DNA of 64,000 bases from Polaribacter sp. Hel1_85 (lineage in GTDB: Bacteria; Bacteroidota; Bacteroidia; Flavobacteriales; Flavobacteriaceae). The DNA is taken from contig NZ_JPDS01000003.1 in assembly GCF_000766795.1 (NCBI RefSeq), forward strand, positions 124,001-188,000, read 5' to 3'. Under the pieces are notes generated by a model. That model was not told the origin of the DNA. It worked only from the letters and a program-made list of their open reading frames with translations, and did no database searches. Shown piece by piece: positions 1 to 8,102 of this stretch. Position 1 is the stretch's first letter; each line of letters begins with the position of its first letter. The translations under genes were made by a program, and so were the position numbers.

Positions 1-267
1 TTGTTGTTTCGATATATCAAAATCATCAATAGAAACTTGTTGTAACTCATCTTGACCTTCAATGTGATGAATCTCATCTTTACAACAATTTTTCTTTTTT
101 GCTGATTTTATTTCCATTTCCATTCCACAATTATCAGCATCACCTGTAAAAGAAACGTCCATCAAAAACTCACCACAATAATGTTTTTCTACGGTAAAAG
201 AAAACGTAGAAAATAACACCAGAAGTGCTAAAGAAAAGGATGCTATTTTAGAAATAATATGTTTCAT
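1..267 (-). CDS. HYC_CC_PP-type small secreted protein, 3' end cut by window edge
   Basis: Partial minus-strand gene; 89 codons are visible and the frame is open at base 1. It begins MKHIISKIASFSLALLVLF, a clear signal peptide. It continues with a His-Tyr-Cys motif (EKHYCGEFL) and a Lys-Lys-Asn-Cys-Cys-Lys motif. That cysteine layout is typical of a small flavobacterial family named after these HYC and CC motifs. Its role is not established; paired cysteines in an exported protein suggest metal or redox chemistry (inference). The start is supported by a TAAATTTG promoter element just upstream at 276-283. The C-terminal third lies outside the window. Confidence 0.6.
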   Translation of the reverse strand, partial: MKHIISKIASFSLALLVLFSTFSFTVEKHYCGEFLMDVSFTGDADNCGMEMEIKSAKKKNCCKDEIHHIEGQDELQQVSIDDFDISKQQ

Positions 268-275
268 TGCTTGTG

Positions 276-283
276 CAAATTTA
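276..283 (-). promoter_or_regulatory. -7 promoter element of the HYC-type gene
   Basis: On the minus strand this reads TAAATTTG followed by CA. It matches the Bacteroidota primary sigma -7 consensus TAnnTTTG and lies 9 bases before the start codon, so the leader would be very short. Confidence 0.5.
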
Positions 284-311
284 CAATAAGAAAATCTAAC
301 TTTTTGTTAAA

Positions 312-743
312 TTATCTATTACTCAACTTTTGATAATAAAATGCTGGTAGCAAAATCAGTAAAAATATTGGATGAATTATAAATCTACGTATATAAAATG
401 GTAGTAAATAACCGCTTTCAAAATCATCTCTTATCAGTAAAACAAAGACAACAATAAGTATCATAAATGCTAACATTAAGAAAAAACCAGAAAACTTTAG
501 ATAATCTTTTCTTTCAAACAATACCCATATTAAACCCAGTGATATTAAAGAATTTAACGTGTATCTAAACAACAAATTCACAGTTAAGCGCCAAACATCA
601 ATATTATAAATATATTTATATAGATAATCATTTTTAAAATACTCTAACAAAGGATCATAAAACAATTTAGACTCAAATGCTCTAACCATAAAAAGCAGTA
701 AAAAAAGTATTAAAACGAGTACTATTTTTATGTATTTGTTCAT
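312..743 (-). CDS. Exosortase F-associated membrane protein
   Basis: 143-residue integral membrane protein with about four hydrophobic segments and a C-terminal Arg-rich patch (YIRRFIIHP) before the last helix. Family knowledge: small membrane proteins of this size and layout are the obligate neighbours of exosortase XrtF in Flavobacteria. Here the start codon overlaps the stop of the XrtF gene (ATGA-type, 740-743), so the two are co-transcribed and probably translationally coupled. It may help position or stabilise the sorting enzyme in the inner membrane (inference). No catalytic motif is visible. Confidence 0.75.
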   Translation of the reverse strand: MNKYIKIVLVLILFLLLFMVRAFESKLFYDPLLEYFKNDYLYKYIYNIDVWRLTVNLLFRYTLNSLISLGLIWVLFERKDYLKFSGFFLMLAFMILIVVFVLLIRDDFESGYLLPFYIRRFIIHPIFLLILLPAFYYQKLSNR

Positions 744-1276
744 CTTTTATAATTAGAAAATTTATTAACCCAAACAACCCAAAGTAAAAAAACAGTACCA
801 TAAATGATTGCTGGAAACAGTAAATCGTGTAAAATTCCTATTTGATTTGGAAACTTATAAATTAGAACTGTAAGAAAAGCAATTCTTATTACATTAACTA
901 CATAAATAAAAATACTTCCAAAAACAGAAAATAAAAACGTTGCTTTTATTGAACCAGAAAAGGCAATAATAAACGAAACAAATAAAATAATTAAGCTTAT
1001 AGAATTACAACCCTCAATAACTCTTGCAGTATATTTTCCTTCAATTATCAATTTTACTGACATTTCACTTTCATTCTGTACAGCATCTACTCTATAACCA
1101 AAAACATCAAGTACTTTTACTGTTTGATTAGCAACAGCAGTTGTAATTGATGAAGTTTTATATACATTATCTTTTTGTTGAGATTTTTGTAAGTAAGTAT
1201 CATAAATTGTAACTAACAAAAAATAGGTGATAAAAAACTTAATAAGAAAAATGATAATGTTTTTATGTTTTTTCAC
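740..1276 (-). CDS. xrtF: Exosortase family protein XrtF
   Basis: 178-residue multi-pass inner-membrane protein of the exosortase/archaeosortase superfamily, which acts as transpeptidase on proteins carrying a C-terminal PEP-CTERM-like tripartite signal. The three expected catalytic residues are visible: Cys90 in IEGCNSISL, Arg131 in NVIRIAF and His150 in ILHDLLFP, each at the edge of a hydrophobic segment. Length and pairing with the downstream membrane protein match the flavobacterial XrtF variant. Its substrates are poorly known; a protein with a PID-CTERM-like tail occurs at 56670-56861 in this window. It is transcribed divergently from the GAF-domain gene. Confidence 0.85.
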   Translation of the reverse strand: MKKHKNIIIFLIKFFITYFLLVTIYDTYLQKSQQKDNVYKTSSITTAVANQTVKVLDVFGYRVDAVQNESEMSVKLIIEGKYTARVIEGCNSISLIILFVSFIIAFSGSIKATFLFSVFGSIFIYVVNVIRIAFLTVLIYKFPNQIGILHDLLFPAIIYGTVFLLWVVWVNKFSNYKR

Positions 1277-1290
1277 AATTATTTTTAATT

Positions 1291-1298
1291 TAATTTTG
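1291..1298 (+). promoter_or_regulatory. -7 promoter element of the GAF-domain gene
   Basis: TAATTTTG followed by CA, an exact TAnnTTTG match 28 bases upstream of the start codon at 1327. Confidence 0.6.
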
Positions 1299-1326
1299 CA
1301 ACTTATTTACATCACGAATATACAAA

Positions 1327-1782
1327 ATGAATATAGATATTATACAACAAGAAATTGATACAATTATTTTATCCAATAAATCTAAGGATGAAAAGCTACA
1401 AACTATCTGTGATTACTTAGAAAATGAAATATTTTATTATGATTGGGTTGGTTTCTATTTTAAAAACGGTGATAAGGAAGAATTAAAATTAGCACAATAT
1501 ACAGGTGAAGAAACTGACCATGTTATTATTCCTTTTGGTAAAGGTATCTGTGGGCAAGTTGCAGTAAGCAACCAAAACTTTGTTGTACAAGATGTTTCTG
1601 AGCAAGATAACTATATTTCTTGTGGTTGGAAAGTGAAATCAGAAATAGTAATACCAATTTTTGTAAATAATGAAAATATTGGTCAAATTGATATAGATTC
1701 ACATACTGCTAATATTTTTACAGAAAAAGACGAACAACTTTTAGAATACATTTGCAAGAAAGTAGCAAAAATTTTATCGTAA
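1327..1782 (+). CDS. GAF-domain protein, free methionine-R-sulfoxide reductase-like
   Basis: 151 residues, a single GAF domain across almost the whole chain. It resembles the fRMsr family, which reduces free methionine-(R)-sulfoxide with thioredoxin. Two of the three Cys of the well-studied enzyme are present: Cys75 in FGKGICGQVA and Cys99 in NYISCGWK, 24 residues apart as in the family (resolving and catalytic positions). The third, about ten residues before Cys75, is replaced by His65. SEIVIPIF after Cys99 also fits. It is divergent from xrtF, an arrangement common in Flavobacteria. A ligand-sensing GAF role without catalysis cannot be excluded. Confidence 0.75.
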   Translation: MNIDIIQQEIDTIILSNKSKDEKLQTICDYLENEIFYYDWVGFYFKNGDKEELKLAQYTGEETDHVIIPFGKGICGQVAVSNQNFVVQDVSEQDNYISCGWKVKSEIVIPIFVNNENIGQIDIDSHTANIFTEKDEQLLEYICKKVAKILS

Positions 1783-1808
1783 AAGTTGTTTAATTACTTA
1801 TTTTTCAC

Positions 1809-1816
1809 TACGTTTG
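1809..1816 (+). promoter_or_regulatory. -7 promoter element before the micro-ORF pair
   Basis: TACGTTTG, an exact TAnnTTTG match 53 bases before the first micro-ORF (1869). It implies that the stretch 1820-2150 is transcribed independently of the GAF gene. Confidence 0.45.
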
Positions 1817-1868
1817 TTGAGTATAAAACACATTTTAATCATTCTATTAATCATTAATCCCCTAAGTA

Positions 1869-1997
1869 ATGAGACAAAAAGAAGACACTACCTACGTTAC
1901 ATCCAGTAACAAAAACTCAAATCTCTATAGAAGCAAACCCTCTATTTTAAATCAAATTACAATTTGGTTTAGAGATTTTATCGAAAATGCAGAATAA
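1869..1997 (+). CDS. Micro-ORF 1, 42 residues, unknown
   Basis: Reads MRQKEDTTYVTSS at the start and ends WFRDFIENAE. Polar with one amphipathic C-terminal segment (ILNQITIWFRDFIE); no signal peptide or known domain. Support for being real: a promoter-like element upstream at 1809-1816, and a start-proximal AATCCCCTAA that recurs almost exactly before the next micro-ORF. Function unknown. Coding status is moderately supported only. Confidence 0.45.
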   Translation: MRQKEDTTYVTSSNKNSNLYRSKPSILNQITIWFRDFIENAE

Positions 1998-2017
1998 TTT
2001 TTTTAATCCCCCTAATT

Positions 2018-2146
2018 ATGAAAAAACAACCAAACAGTATTGTACTGAAAGTACTTCCATTTTTACAGAAAAAACAAGAAAAAAAAGTTTATCGAGATTA
2101 TGCCACTTTAGTAAGACATTTTAAATCTAGAGTTCAAATGGAATAA
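2018..2146 (+). CDS. Micro-ORF 2, 42 residues, basic, unknown
   Basis: Begins MKKQPNSIVLKVLPF and ends VRHFKSRVQME; strongly basic in the middle (QKKQEKKVYRDYA). Exactly the same length as micro-ORF 1, 20 bases downstream of it, and preceded by AATCCCCCTAA, nearly the same sequence as before micro-ORF 1. The proteins themselves are not similar. A basic, possibly RNA- or membrane-associated peptide is conceivable (inference). The purH promoter follows at 2206. Confidence 0.45.
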   Translation: MKKQPNSIVLKVLPFLQKKQEKKVYRDYATLVRHFKSRVQME

Positions 2147-2205
2147 TTGTTAACTATTTGCTTGTTTTGTTACTATCTTTTATTGTCTCACAAGATTGCT
2201 TTTAT

Positions 2206-2213
2206 TAAATTTG
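2206..2213 (+). promoter_or_regulatory. purH promoter -7 element
   Basis: TAAATTTG followed by CA, 23 bases before the purH start. A TTG at 2183-2185 sits 20 bases upstream of it, as expected for the Bacteroidota -33 element. Confidence 0.65.
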
Positions 2214-2236
2214 CACGCTTAACAAGACAACACTAA

Positions 2237-3763
2237 ATGAGCACTTCAAAAACAATTAAATCCGCATTAATTTCGGTATTTCACAAAGATGGTTTAGAAC
2301 CACTTGTGAAAAAATTAAATGAGTTAAATGTAACCATCTATTCTACAGGAGGGACAGAAAAGTTTATTAAAGATTTAGGGATAAACGTTGTTCCTGTAGA
2401 TGAGGTTACTTCTTATCCTTCAATTCTTGGCGGTAGAGTTAAAACACTTCACCCCAAAGTTTTTGGAGGAATTTTAAACAGACAAGACAACGAAAGTGAT
2501 GTTGCTGAATTAGCAGAGTTTGATATTCCGCAAATAGATTTAGTGATTGTAGATTTATATCCGTTTGAAAAAACAGTTGCTTCTGGAGCACCTGAACAAG
2601 ATATTGTAGAAAAAATTGACATTGGTGGAATTTCTTTAATTAGAGCGGCTGCTAAAAACTTTAAAGACACATTTATTGTTTCTTCTATGGATCAATATGA
2701 TCGTTTCTTAAGCCTTATTTCTGAAAATAATGGAGAAACTACTATATCACAAAGAAAGAAATTTGCTGCTAAAGCATTTAATATTTCTTCACATTATGAT
2801 ACAGCAATCTTCAATTATTTTAATGAAGATGAAATAGTTTATAAAGCTAGTGAACAAAAATCTAAAGTTTTACGTTATGGAGAAAATCCTCATCAAAAAG
2901 GATATTTCTTTGGAGATTTGGAAGCGATGTTTGACAAACTTCATGGTAAAGAATTAAGTTACAACAACTTATTAGATGTTGATGCTGCTGTTAATTTGAT
3001 TCAAGAATTTAAAGGAGAATCACCAACTTTTGCTATTTTAAAACACAATAATGCTTGTGGTTTTGCACAAAGAAAAACTATAAAACAAGCTTATATAGAT
3101 GCATTAGCAGGAGATCCAGTTTCTGCTTTTGGTGGAGTTTTAATTGCAAATACAGAAATAGACAAAGAAACTGCAGAAGAAATTCATTCTTTATTTTGCG
3201 AAGTTGTAATTGCTCCTTCTTTTTCAGAAGACGCTTTATCTATTTTAAAAGGTAAGAAAAACAGAATTATCTTAATTCAAAAAGAAGCTAATTTACCAAC
3301 AACAACTGTAAGAACTTGTTTAAATGGTTCTTTAGTTCAAGATAAAGATAATATTACAGATAGATTAGAAGATTTAACATATGTTACAAACAATAAACCA
3401 AGCCAAAGTGAGTTAGATGATTTATTGTTTGCTTCTAAATTGTGTAAAAACACCAAATCTAACACTATAATACTTGTAAAAAACAAGCAATTGTTAGCAG
3501 GTGGAACTGGGCAAACAAGTAGAGTTGATGCTTTAAATCAGGCAATAGAAAAAGCCAATTCATTTAATTTTGATTTAAATGGTTGTGTAATGGCAAGTGA
3601 TGCTTTTTTCCCTTTTCCAGATTGTGTAGAAATTGCAGATAAAGCTGGTATAAAAAGTGTTATACAACCTGGTGGATCTATTAAAGATCAACTAAGTATT
3701 GATTACTGTAATGATCATAATTTATCTATGGTTATGACAGGAACAAGACATTTTAAACATTAA
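2237..3763 (+). CDS. purH: Bifunctional AICAR transformylase / IMP cyclohydrolase
   Basis: 508 residues, the usual PurH length. It catalyses the last two steps of IMP synthesis in the cytoplasm: formyl transfer from 10-formyl-THF to AICAR, then ring closure. The N-terminal MGS-like cyclohydrolase domain (about 1-140) shows STGGTEKFIKDLGI and GGRVKTLHPKVFGG. The C-terminal transformylase domain carries LKHNNACGFA and GGTGQTSRVDA, and ends MVMTGTRHFKH. It has its own promoter at 2206-2213 and lies directly upstream of mreB, a gene order common in Flavobacteria. A second purine gene, purM, is at 43729-44907. Confidence 0.97.
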   Translation: MSTSKTIKSALISVFHKDGLEPLVKKLNELNVTIYSTGGTEKFIKDLGINVVPVDEVTSYPSILGGRVKTLHPKVFGGILNRQDNESDVAELAEFDIPQIDLVIVDLYPFEKTVASGAPEQDIVEKIDIGGISLIRAAAKNFKDTFIVSSMDQYDRFLSLISENNGETTISQRKKFAAKAFNISSHYDTAIFNYFNEDEIVYKASEQKSKVLRYGENPHQKGYFFGDLEAMFDKLHGKELSYNNLLDVDAAVNLIQEFKGESPTFAILKHNNACGFAQRKTIKQAYIDALAGDPVSAFGGVLIANTEIDKETAEEIHSLFCEVVIAPSFSEDALSILKGKKNRIILIQKEANLPTTTVRTCLNGSLVQDKDNITDRLEDLTYVTNNKPSQSELDDLLFASKLCKNTKSNTIILVKNKQLLAGGTGQTSRVDALNQAIEKANSFNFDLNGCVMASDAFFPFPDCVEIADKAGIKSVIQPGGSIKDQLSIDYCNDHNLSMVMTGTRHFKH

Positions 3764-3796
3764 TAAATAATATGTATTTTACACTTAGATTTTTAG

Positions 3797-3804
3797 TAAG
3801 TTTG
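3797..3804 (+). promoter_or_regulatory. mreB operon promoter -7 element
   Basis: TAAGTTTG, an exact TAnnTTTG match 37 bases before mreB. It suggests that the rod-shape operon has its own promoter downstream of purH. Confidence 0.55.
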
Positions 3805-3841
3805 TAAGAATACATCAAAAATAATACAATAAAGATATTTT

Positions 3842-4870
3842 ATGGGTTTTTTCGATTTTATGACGGAGGATATTGCGATTGATTTAGGAACCGCAAATAC
3901 ATTAATAATTCACAACGGAAAAGTGGTTATTGATAGTCCATCTATTGTTGCAAGAAACAGAATTTCTGGAGACATCATTGCAATTGGTAAAGAAGCCAAT
4001 TTAATGCAAGGAAAAACCCATGAAAATATTAAAACTATTCGTCCTTTAAAAGACGGAGTTATAGCTGACTTTGAAGCGTCGGAACAAATGATTAAAGAAT
4101 TTGTAAAACAAATTCCATCAATTAAAAAGAAGCTATTTCCACCTGCATTAAGAATGGTTATTTGTATTCCTTCTGGAATTACAGAAGTAGAAAAACGAGC
4201 GGTTCGTGATTCAGCTAAACACATGAATGCTAAAGAAATTTATTTAATTTATGAACCTATGGCTGCGGCAATTGGTGTTGGGATAGACATTATGGAGCCT
4301 AAAGGAAATATGATTATTGATATTGGTGGTGGTACAACTGAGATTGCTGTTATTGCTTTAGGAGGTATTGTTTGTGATCAATCTGTAAAAGTTGCAGGAG
4401 ATTTATTTACAAATGATATTATGTATTATATGCGTACTCAACACAATTTACATGTTGGAGAAACGACTGCTGAAAAAATTAAAATACAGATTGGAGCTGC
4501 TACTGAAGATTTAGAAACTCCACCAGATGAAATGTTGGTTCAAGGAAGAGATTTACTAAGTGGTAAACCTAAACAGGTTCAAGTATCTTATAGAGAAATT
4601 GCAAAAGCATTAGATAAATCTATTTTAAGAATTGAAGATGCAGTTATGGAAACACTTTCTAAAACTCCACCAGAATTAGCTGCAGATATTTACAATACAG
4701 GAATTTATTTAGCAGGAGGAGGTTCTATGTTAAGAGGTTTAGACAAGCGTCTTTCTAGAAAAACAGATTTACCTGTATATATTGCAGAAGACCCTTTAAG
4801 AGCTGTAGTTCGTGGAACAGGAATTGCTTTAAAAGAATTAAAAAAATACAAAAATGTATTAATGAAATAG
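3842..4870 (+). CDS. mreB: Rod shape-determining actin homologue MreB
   Basis: 342 residues, typical of MreB. It polymerises under the inner membrane and guides lateral peptidoglycan synthesis. The actin-fold nucleotide motifs are visible: phosphate-1 EDIAIDLGTANTLI near the N-terminus, phosphate-2 MIIDIGGGTTEIAVI in the middle and adenosine-site AGGGSMLRGLD near the C-terminus. PLKDGVIADFEASE is also typical of the family. It is the first gene of a five-gene cluster with mreC, mreD, mrdA and rodA that encodes most of the elongasome. Confidence 0.97.
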   Translation: MGFFDFMTEDIAIDLGTANTLIIHNGKVVIDSPSIVARNRISGDIIAIGKEANLMQGKTHENIKTIRPLKDGVIADFEASEQMIKEFVKQIPSIKKKLFPPALRMVICIPSGITEVEKRAVRDSAKHMNAKEIYLIYEPMAAAIGVGIDIMEPKGNMIIDIGGGTTEIAVIALGGIVCDQSVKVAGDLFTNDIMYYMRTQHNLHVGETTAEKIKIQIGAATEDLETPPDEMLVQGRDLLSGKPKQVQVSYREIAKALDKSILRIEDAVMETLSKTPPELAADIYNTGIYLAGGGSMLRGLDKRLSRKTDLPVYIAEDPLRAVVRGTGIALKELKKYKNVLMK

Positions 4871-4889
4871 CAGTTTTTAAGTTCTAACA

Positions 4890-5720
4890 ATGCAGCAGAT
4901 TATCTATTTTTTTCAGAAGTTTAAATATTTTCTGTTTTTCATATTGTTAGAGTTTATTGCGCTAACATTCACTTTTAATAACCTTAATTTTCATAAAAGT
5001 AAATTTGTAAACTCTGCAAATTCAATAACTGGCGGTTTTTATTCAACTCTTTCTAACTCAACTGAATATTTAGATTTAAAATCTGAAAACGAACTTTTAT
5101 CAGAAGAAAACACGCGTTTAAAAAATATATTAGAAAAAAATATTACTGTAAGTTTTGATATTGATTCGACAGTAATTGATAGTTTAAAGTATCAACAAAA
5201 ATATACTTTTACAAACGCAAAAATCATTAACAACAACTACTCTAAACCTTTTAATTTTCTGACTATCAATAAAGGTAAAAACCAAAAAGTAGATAAAGAA
5301 ATGGCTGTAATTAATAGCAAAGGAATTATTGGAATTACAGAAAACTCATCAAGTAATTACACGAGAGTTCAATCCATTTTAAATAAAAATAGTGGAATTA
5401 ATGCACGTCTTAAAGGAAATACTTCTTATTACGGAACTTTAAAATGGGATAGTAAAGACTATAATACTGTTCAATTACACGACATTCCAAGACAAGCTCC
5501 ATTAAAAATCGGAGATACTATTGAAACTGGAGGTAAATCTACTATTTTTCCAGAAGGAATTCCTATTGGAAGCATCTCGAAAATAAACCAAGGAAACACT
5601 GCAGATAACAAAGTAGATGTGCTACTTTTTAACGATATGAGCAACCTTGGCTTTGTTTATGTTATTAAGAATTTACATAAAGAAGAAATACAATCTTTAG
5701 AAAACACTAACAATGAATAA
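4890..5720 (+). CDS. mreC: Rod shape-determining protein MreC
   Basis: 276 residues. One N-terminal transmembrane helix (about 12-30) is followed by a coiled-coil (ENELLSEENTRLKNILEKN) and a periplasmic beta-barrel-type domain with the family pattern GIIGITENSSSNYTRV and IETGGKSTIFPEGIPIGS. It links cytoplasmic MreB to the periplasmic PBP2. It is 19 bases after mreB and overlaps mreD by 8 bases. Confidence 0.93.
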   Translation: MQQIIYFFQKFKYFLFFILLEFIALTFTFNNLNFHKSKFVNSANSITGGFYSTLSNSTEYLDLKSENELLSEENTRLKNILEKNITVSFDIDSTVIDSLKYQQKYTFTNAKIINNNYSKPFNFLTINKGKNQKVDKEMAVINSKGIIGITENSSSNYTRVQSILNKNSGINARLKGNTSYYGTLKWDSKDYNTVQLHDIPRQAPLKIGDTIETGGKSTIFPEGIPIGSISKINQGNTADNKVDVLLFNDMSNLGFVYVIKNLHKEEIQSLENTNNE

Positions 5721-6216
5721 AAGCTTAAATCAAAGTTTATTTTTTTTATTCTTGCTGTTTTTGCAAGTTCTAATCTTAAATAATATTAATTTTTTAGGAT
5801 ATATTAACCCATATCTATACATCTCATTTGTTTTTCTATATCCCTTAAAAGAAAAAAGGTTTTCATTTCTGTTTTTTAGTTTTCTTTTAGGCCTTTTAGT
5901 TGATTTTTTCTCAGACTCAGGAGGAATTCATGCTTTTTCAACTTTATTTATTGCTTATTTTAGATTGTTTTTTGTGAAAGTGTTTTTCAGAAAAATACCT
6001 GCTGATTATCCTTTTTTTAACATAAAATCAGAATCTTTTGGTAAAGTTTTTAACTATGTGGTAACTTTAACAATAATTCATCATCTTATTTATTTTTCTT
6101 TTGCTAATTTTAGTTTTCAAAATTTATCAATGGTTTTTCTAAACACATTATATGCTAGTGTTTTTACATTGATTTTATTTTTTACAGGAAACTATATTTT
6201 TACTAAAAACGAATAA
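5713..6216 (+). CDS. mreD: Rod shape-determining protein MreD
   Basis: 167 residues, very hydrophobic, with about five transmembrane segments and the MreD-like stretch FLLGLLVDFFSDSGGIHAFS. It is an inner-membrane component of the elongasome. MreD sequences are poorly conserved; the call rests on position between mreC (8-base overlap) and mrdA (TAATG overlap at 6216) plus topology. Confidence 0.88.
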   Translation: MNKSLNQSLFFLFLLFLQVLILNNINFLGYINPYLYISFVFLYPLKEKRFSFLFFSFLLGLLVDFFSDSGGIHAFSTLFIAYFRLFFVKVFFRKIPADYPFFNIKSESFGKVFNYVVTLTIIHHLIYFSFANFSFQNLSMVFLNTLYASVFTLILFFTGNYIFTKNE

Positions 6217-8102
6217 TGCAAAGAAGTTTTTTACTCTATTTTCTAATTACAATTATTGGAATAATTTTTATTGGAAGACTTTTTCAACTTCAAATAATAA
6301 GAGGCTCTAATTATGATCCAATTCATAATTCTGCTGTAAAAATTGAATATGATTACCCAGAAAGAGGATATGTATATGATAGAAACGGAAAACTTTTGGT
6401 TGCAAATGAGCTTTCTTATGATGTTATGGTGCAACCTAACCAAGTTAAGCCTTTAGATACTTTAGAATTTTGTAATCTTTTAAAAATCGATAAAGATAGT
6501 TTCTTAAAAAGATTTCAAAGAGCAAAAAATTATGCTTCTTACCTTCCTTCACCTTTTTTAAAACAATTAGCAAAAGAAGATTTTGCTTTTTTACAAGAAA
6601 AACTGCATAAATACAGTGGTTTTTTTATTCAAAAAAGAATTATTAGACAATATCCAATAAATGCTGCTGCAAATGTTTTAGGGTATATTGGTGAGGTAAA
6701 TGAAACATTGGCAAAAGAAAACGACTATTATCAAGCTGGTGAATTAATTGGTAAAGATGGTATTGAAAGAGAATATGAAAATTATTTGAGAGGTAGAAAA
6801 GGAAAAAAATACTTACAAAGAAATAACCTAAATAAAGTTACAGGATCCTTTTCGAATGGAAAATATGACACATTACCAGAAAACGGTAAAGATCTCTCGT
6901 TAACTTTAGACATAGACTTACAAGTATTTGCACAGAAATTAATGTCTGGAAAAAGAGGTGGAATTGTAGCGATAGAACCTTCGTCTGGAGAAATCTTAGC
7001 TTTGGTAACTGCACCTTCTTACGACCCTAACATGTTAGTGGGAAGAAAACGCTCTAAAAACTCTACCATACTATTTAATGACACTATAAGCAAACCATCA
7101 TACGATAGAGGTTTATTAGCTGCCTATGCTCCAGGTTCACCTTTTAAAATGATGAATGCTTTAATAGGTCTTCAAGAAAACGTTATTAATGAGCAGACAT
7201 CTTTTAAATGTTACCATGGATATAAATATGGAAAAAGGACAAACGAATTTATGGGTTGTCATTGTGGAATTATTGGAAGACCTATTAAGTTAAAAACTGC
7301 TATTGCTAAATCTTGTAACAGTTATTTTGCTAATACCTATAAGAGAATTGTAGAAAAAAACAACAAACCTTCCGAAGGTTTAGATAATTGGCATAAACAC
7401 ATTTCAAGTTTTGGCTTAGGAAATTATTTAGGGTATGATTTACCTGCAGGAAGTCCAGGTTTTATACCAAAAGGAGCAACATACGATGATATTTACAAAT
7501 ATTCTTGGAATGGTTCTACGACAATATCTAACGCAATTGGTCAAGGAGAAGTTTTAACAACACCAATTCAATTGGCCAATTTTACTGCAGCTATTGCTAA
7601 TAAAGGGTATTTTTATACACCACATATCTTAAAACAAGTTGACAAAAAACCTATTGATAATCCTAAATTCACAATTGCTAAACAAACCACTATTGACGAA
7701 AAGCATTTTTCTCCTGTAATTGAAGCCATGCATGAAGTTTTTAAAACAGGTACAGGAAAATGGAGTCAAGTAAAAGGTATAGAAATCTGTGGAAAAACAG
7801 GAACTGCTGAAAATTTTGCAAAAATTGATGGGCAAAAAATTCAGTTACCAGATCATTCAATTCTTGTTGCATTTGCTCCTAAAGAAAACCCTAAAATTGC
7901 CTTGGCTATTTTTGTTGAAAATGGCGGTTATGGGTCAACAATTGCTGCTCCAATTACAAGTTTACTTATTGAAAAATATTTGACAGGAGAAATATCTAAA
8001 GCAAATAAATACAGAGAACAGAGCATGTTAAACTTAAGTTTACAGGACATTTATGACAAATTAAATCAAAAACCAAAAGAAATTGCGTCAGGAACGAAAT
8101 AA
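6216..8102 (+). CDS. mrdA: Penicillin-binding protein 2 (elongation transpeptidase)
   Basis: 628 residues. An N-terminal membrane anchor (about 3-22) is followed by a pedestal/dimerisation region with ERGYVYDRNGKLLVANE, then the transpeptidase domain. Active-site motifs: SxxK as SPFKM (nucleophile Ser about residue 308), SxN as SCNSY (about 366) and KTG as CGKTGTAEN (about 527). It cross-links peptidoglycan during lateral growth with the glycosyltransferase RodA, whose gene overlaps its 3' end by 20 bases. It is the target of beta-lactams of the mecillinam type. Confidence 0.96.
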   Translation: MQRSFLLYFLITIIGIIFIGRLFQLQIIRGSNYDPIHNSAVKIEYDYPERGYVYDRNGKLLVANELSYDVMVQPNQVKPLDTLEFCNLLKIDKDSFLKRFQRAKNYASYLPSPFLKQLAKEDFAFLQEKLHKYSGFFIQKRIIRQYPINAAANVLGYIGEVNETLAKENDYYQAGELIGKDGIEREYENYLRGRKGKKYLQRNNLNKVTGSFSNGKYDTLPENGKDLSLTLDIDLQVFAQKLMSGKRGGIVAIEPSSGEILALVTAPSYDPNMLVGRKRSKNSTILFNDTISKPSYDRGLLAAYAPGSPFKMMNALIGLQENVINEQTSFKCYHGYKYGKRTNEFMGCHCGIIGRPIKLKTAIAKSCNSYFANTYKRIVEKNNKPSEGLDNWHKHISSFGLGNYLGYDLPAGSPGFIPKGATYDDIYKYSWNGSTTISNAIGQGEVLTTPIQLANFTAAIANKGYFYTPHILKQVDKKPIDNPKFTIAKQTTIDEKHFSPVIEAMHEVFKTGTGKWSQVKGIEICGKTGTAENFAKIDGQKIQLPDHSILVAFAPKENPKIALAIFVENGGYGSTIAAPITSLLIEKYLTGEISKANKYREQSMLNLSLQDIYDKLNQKPKEIASGTK

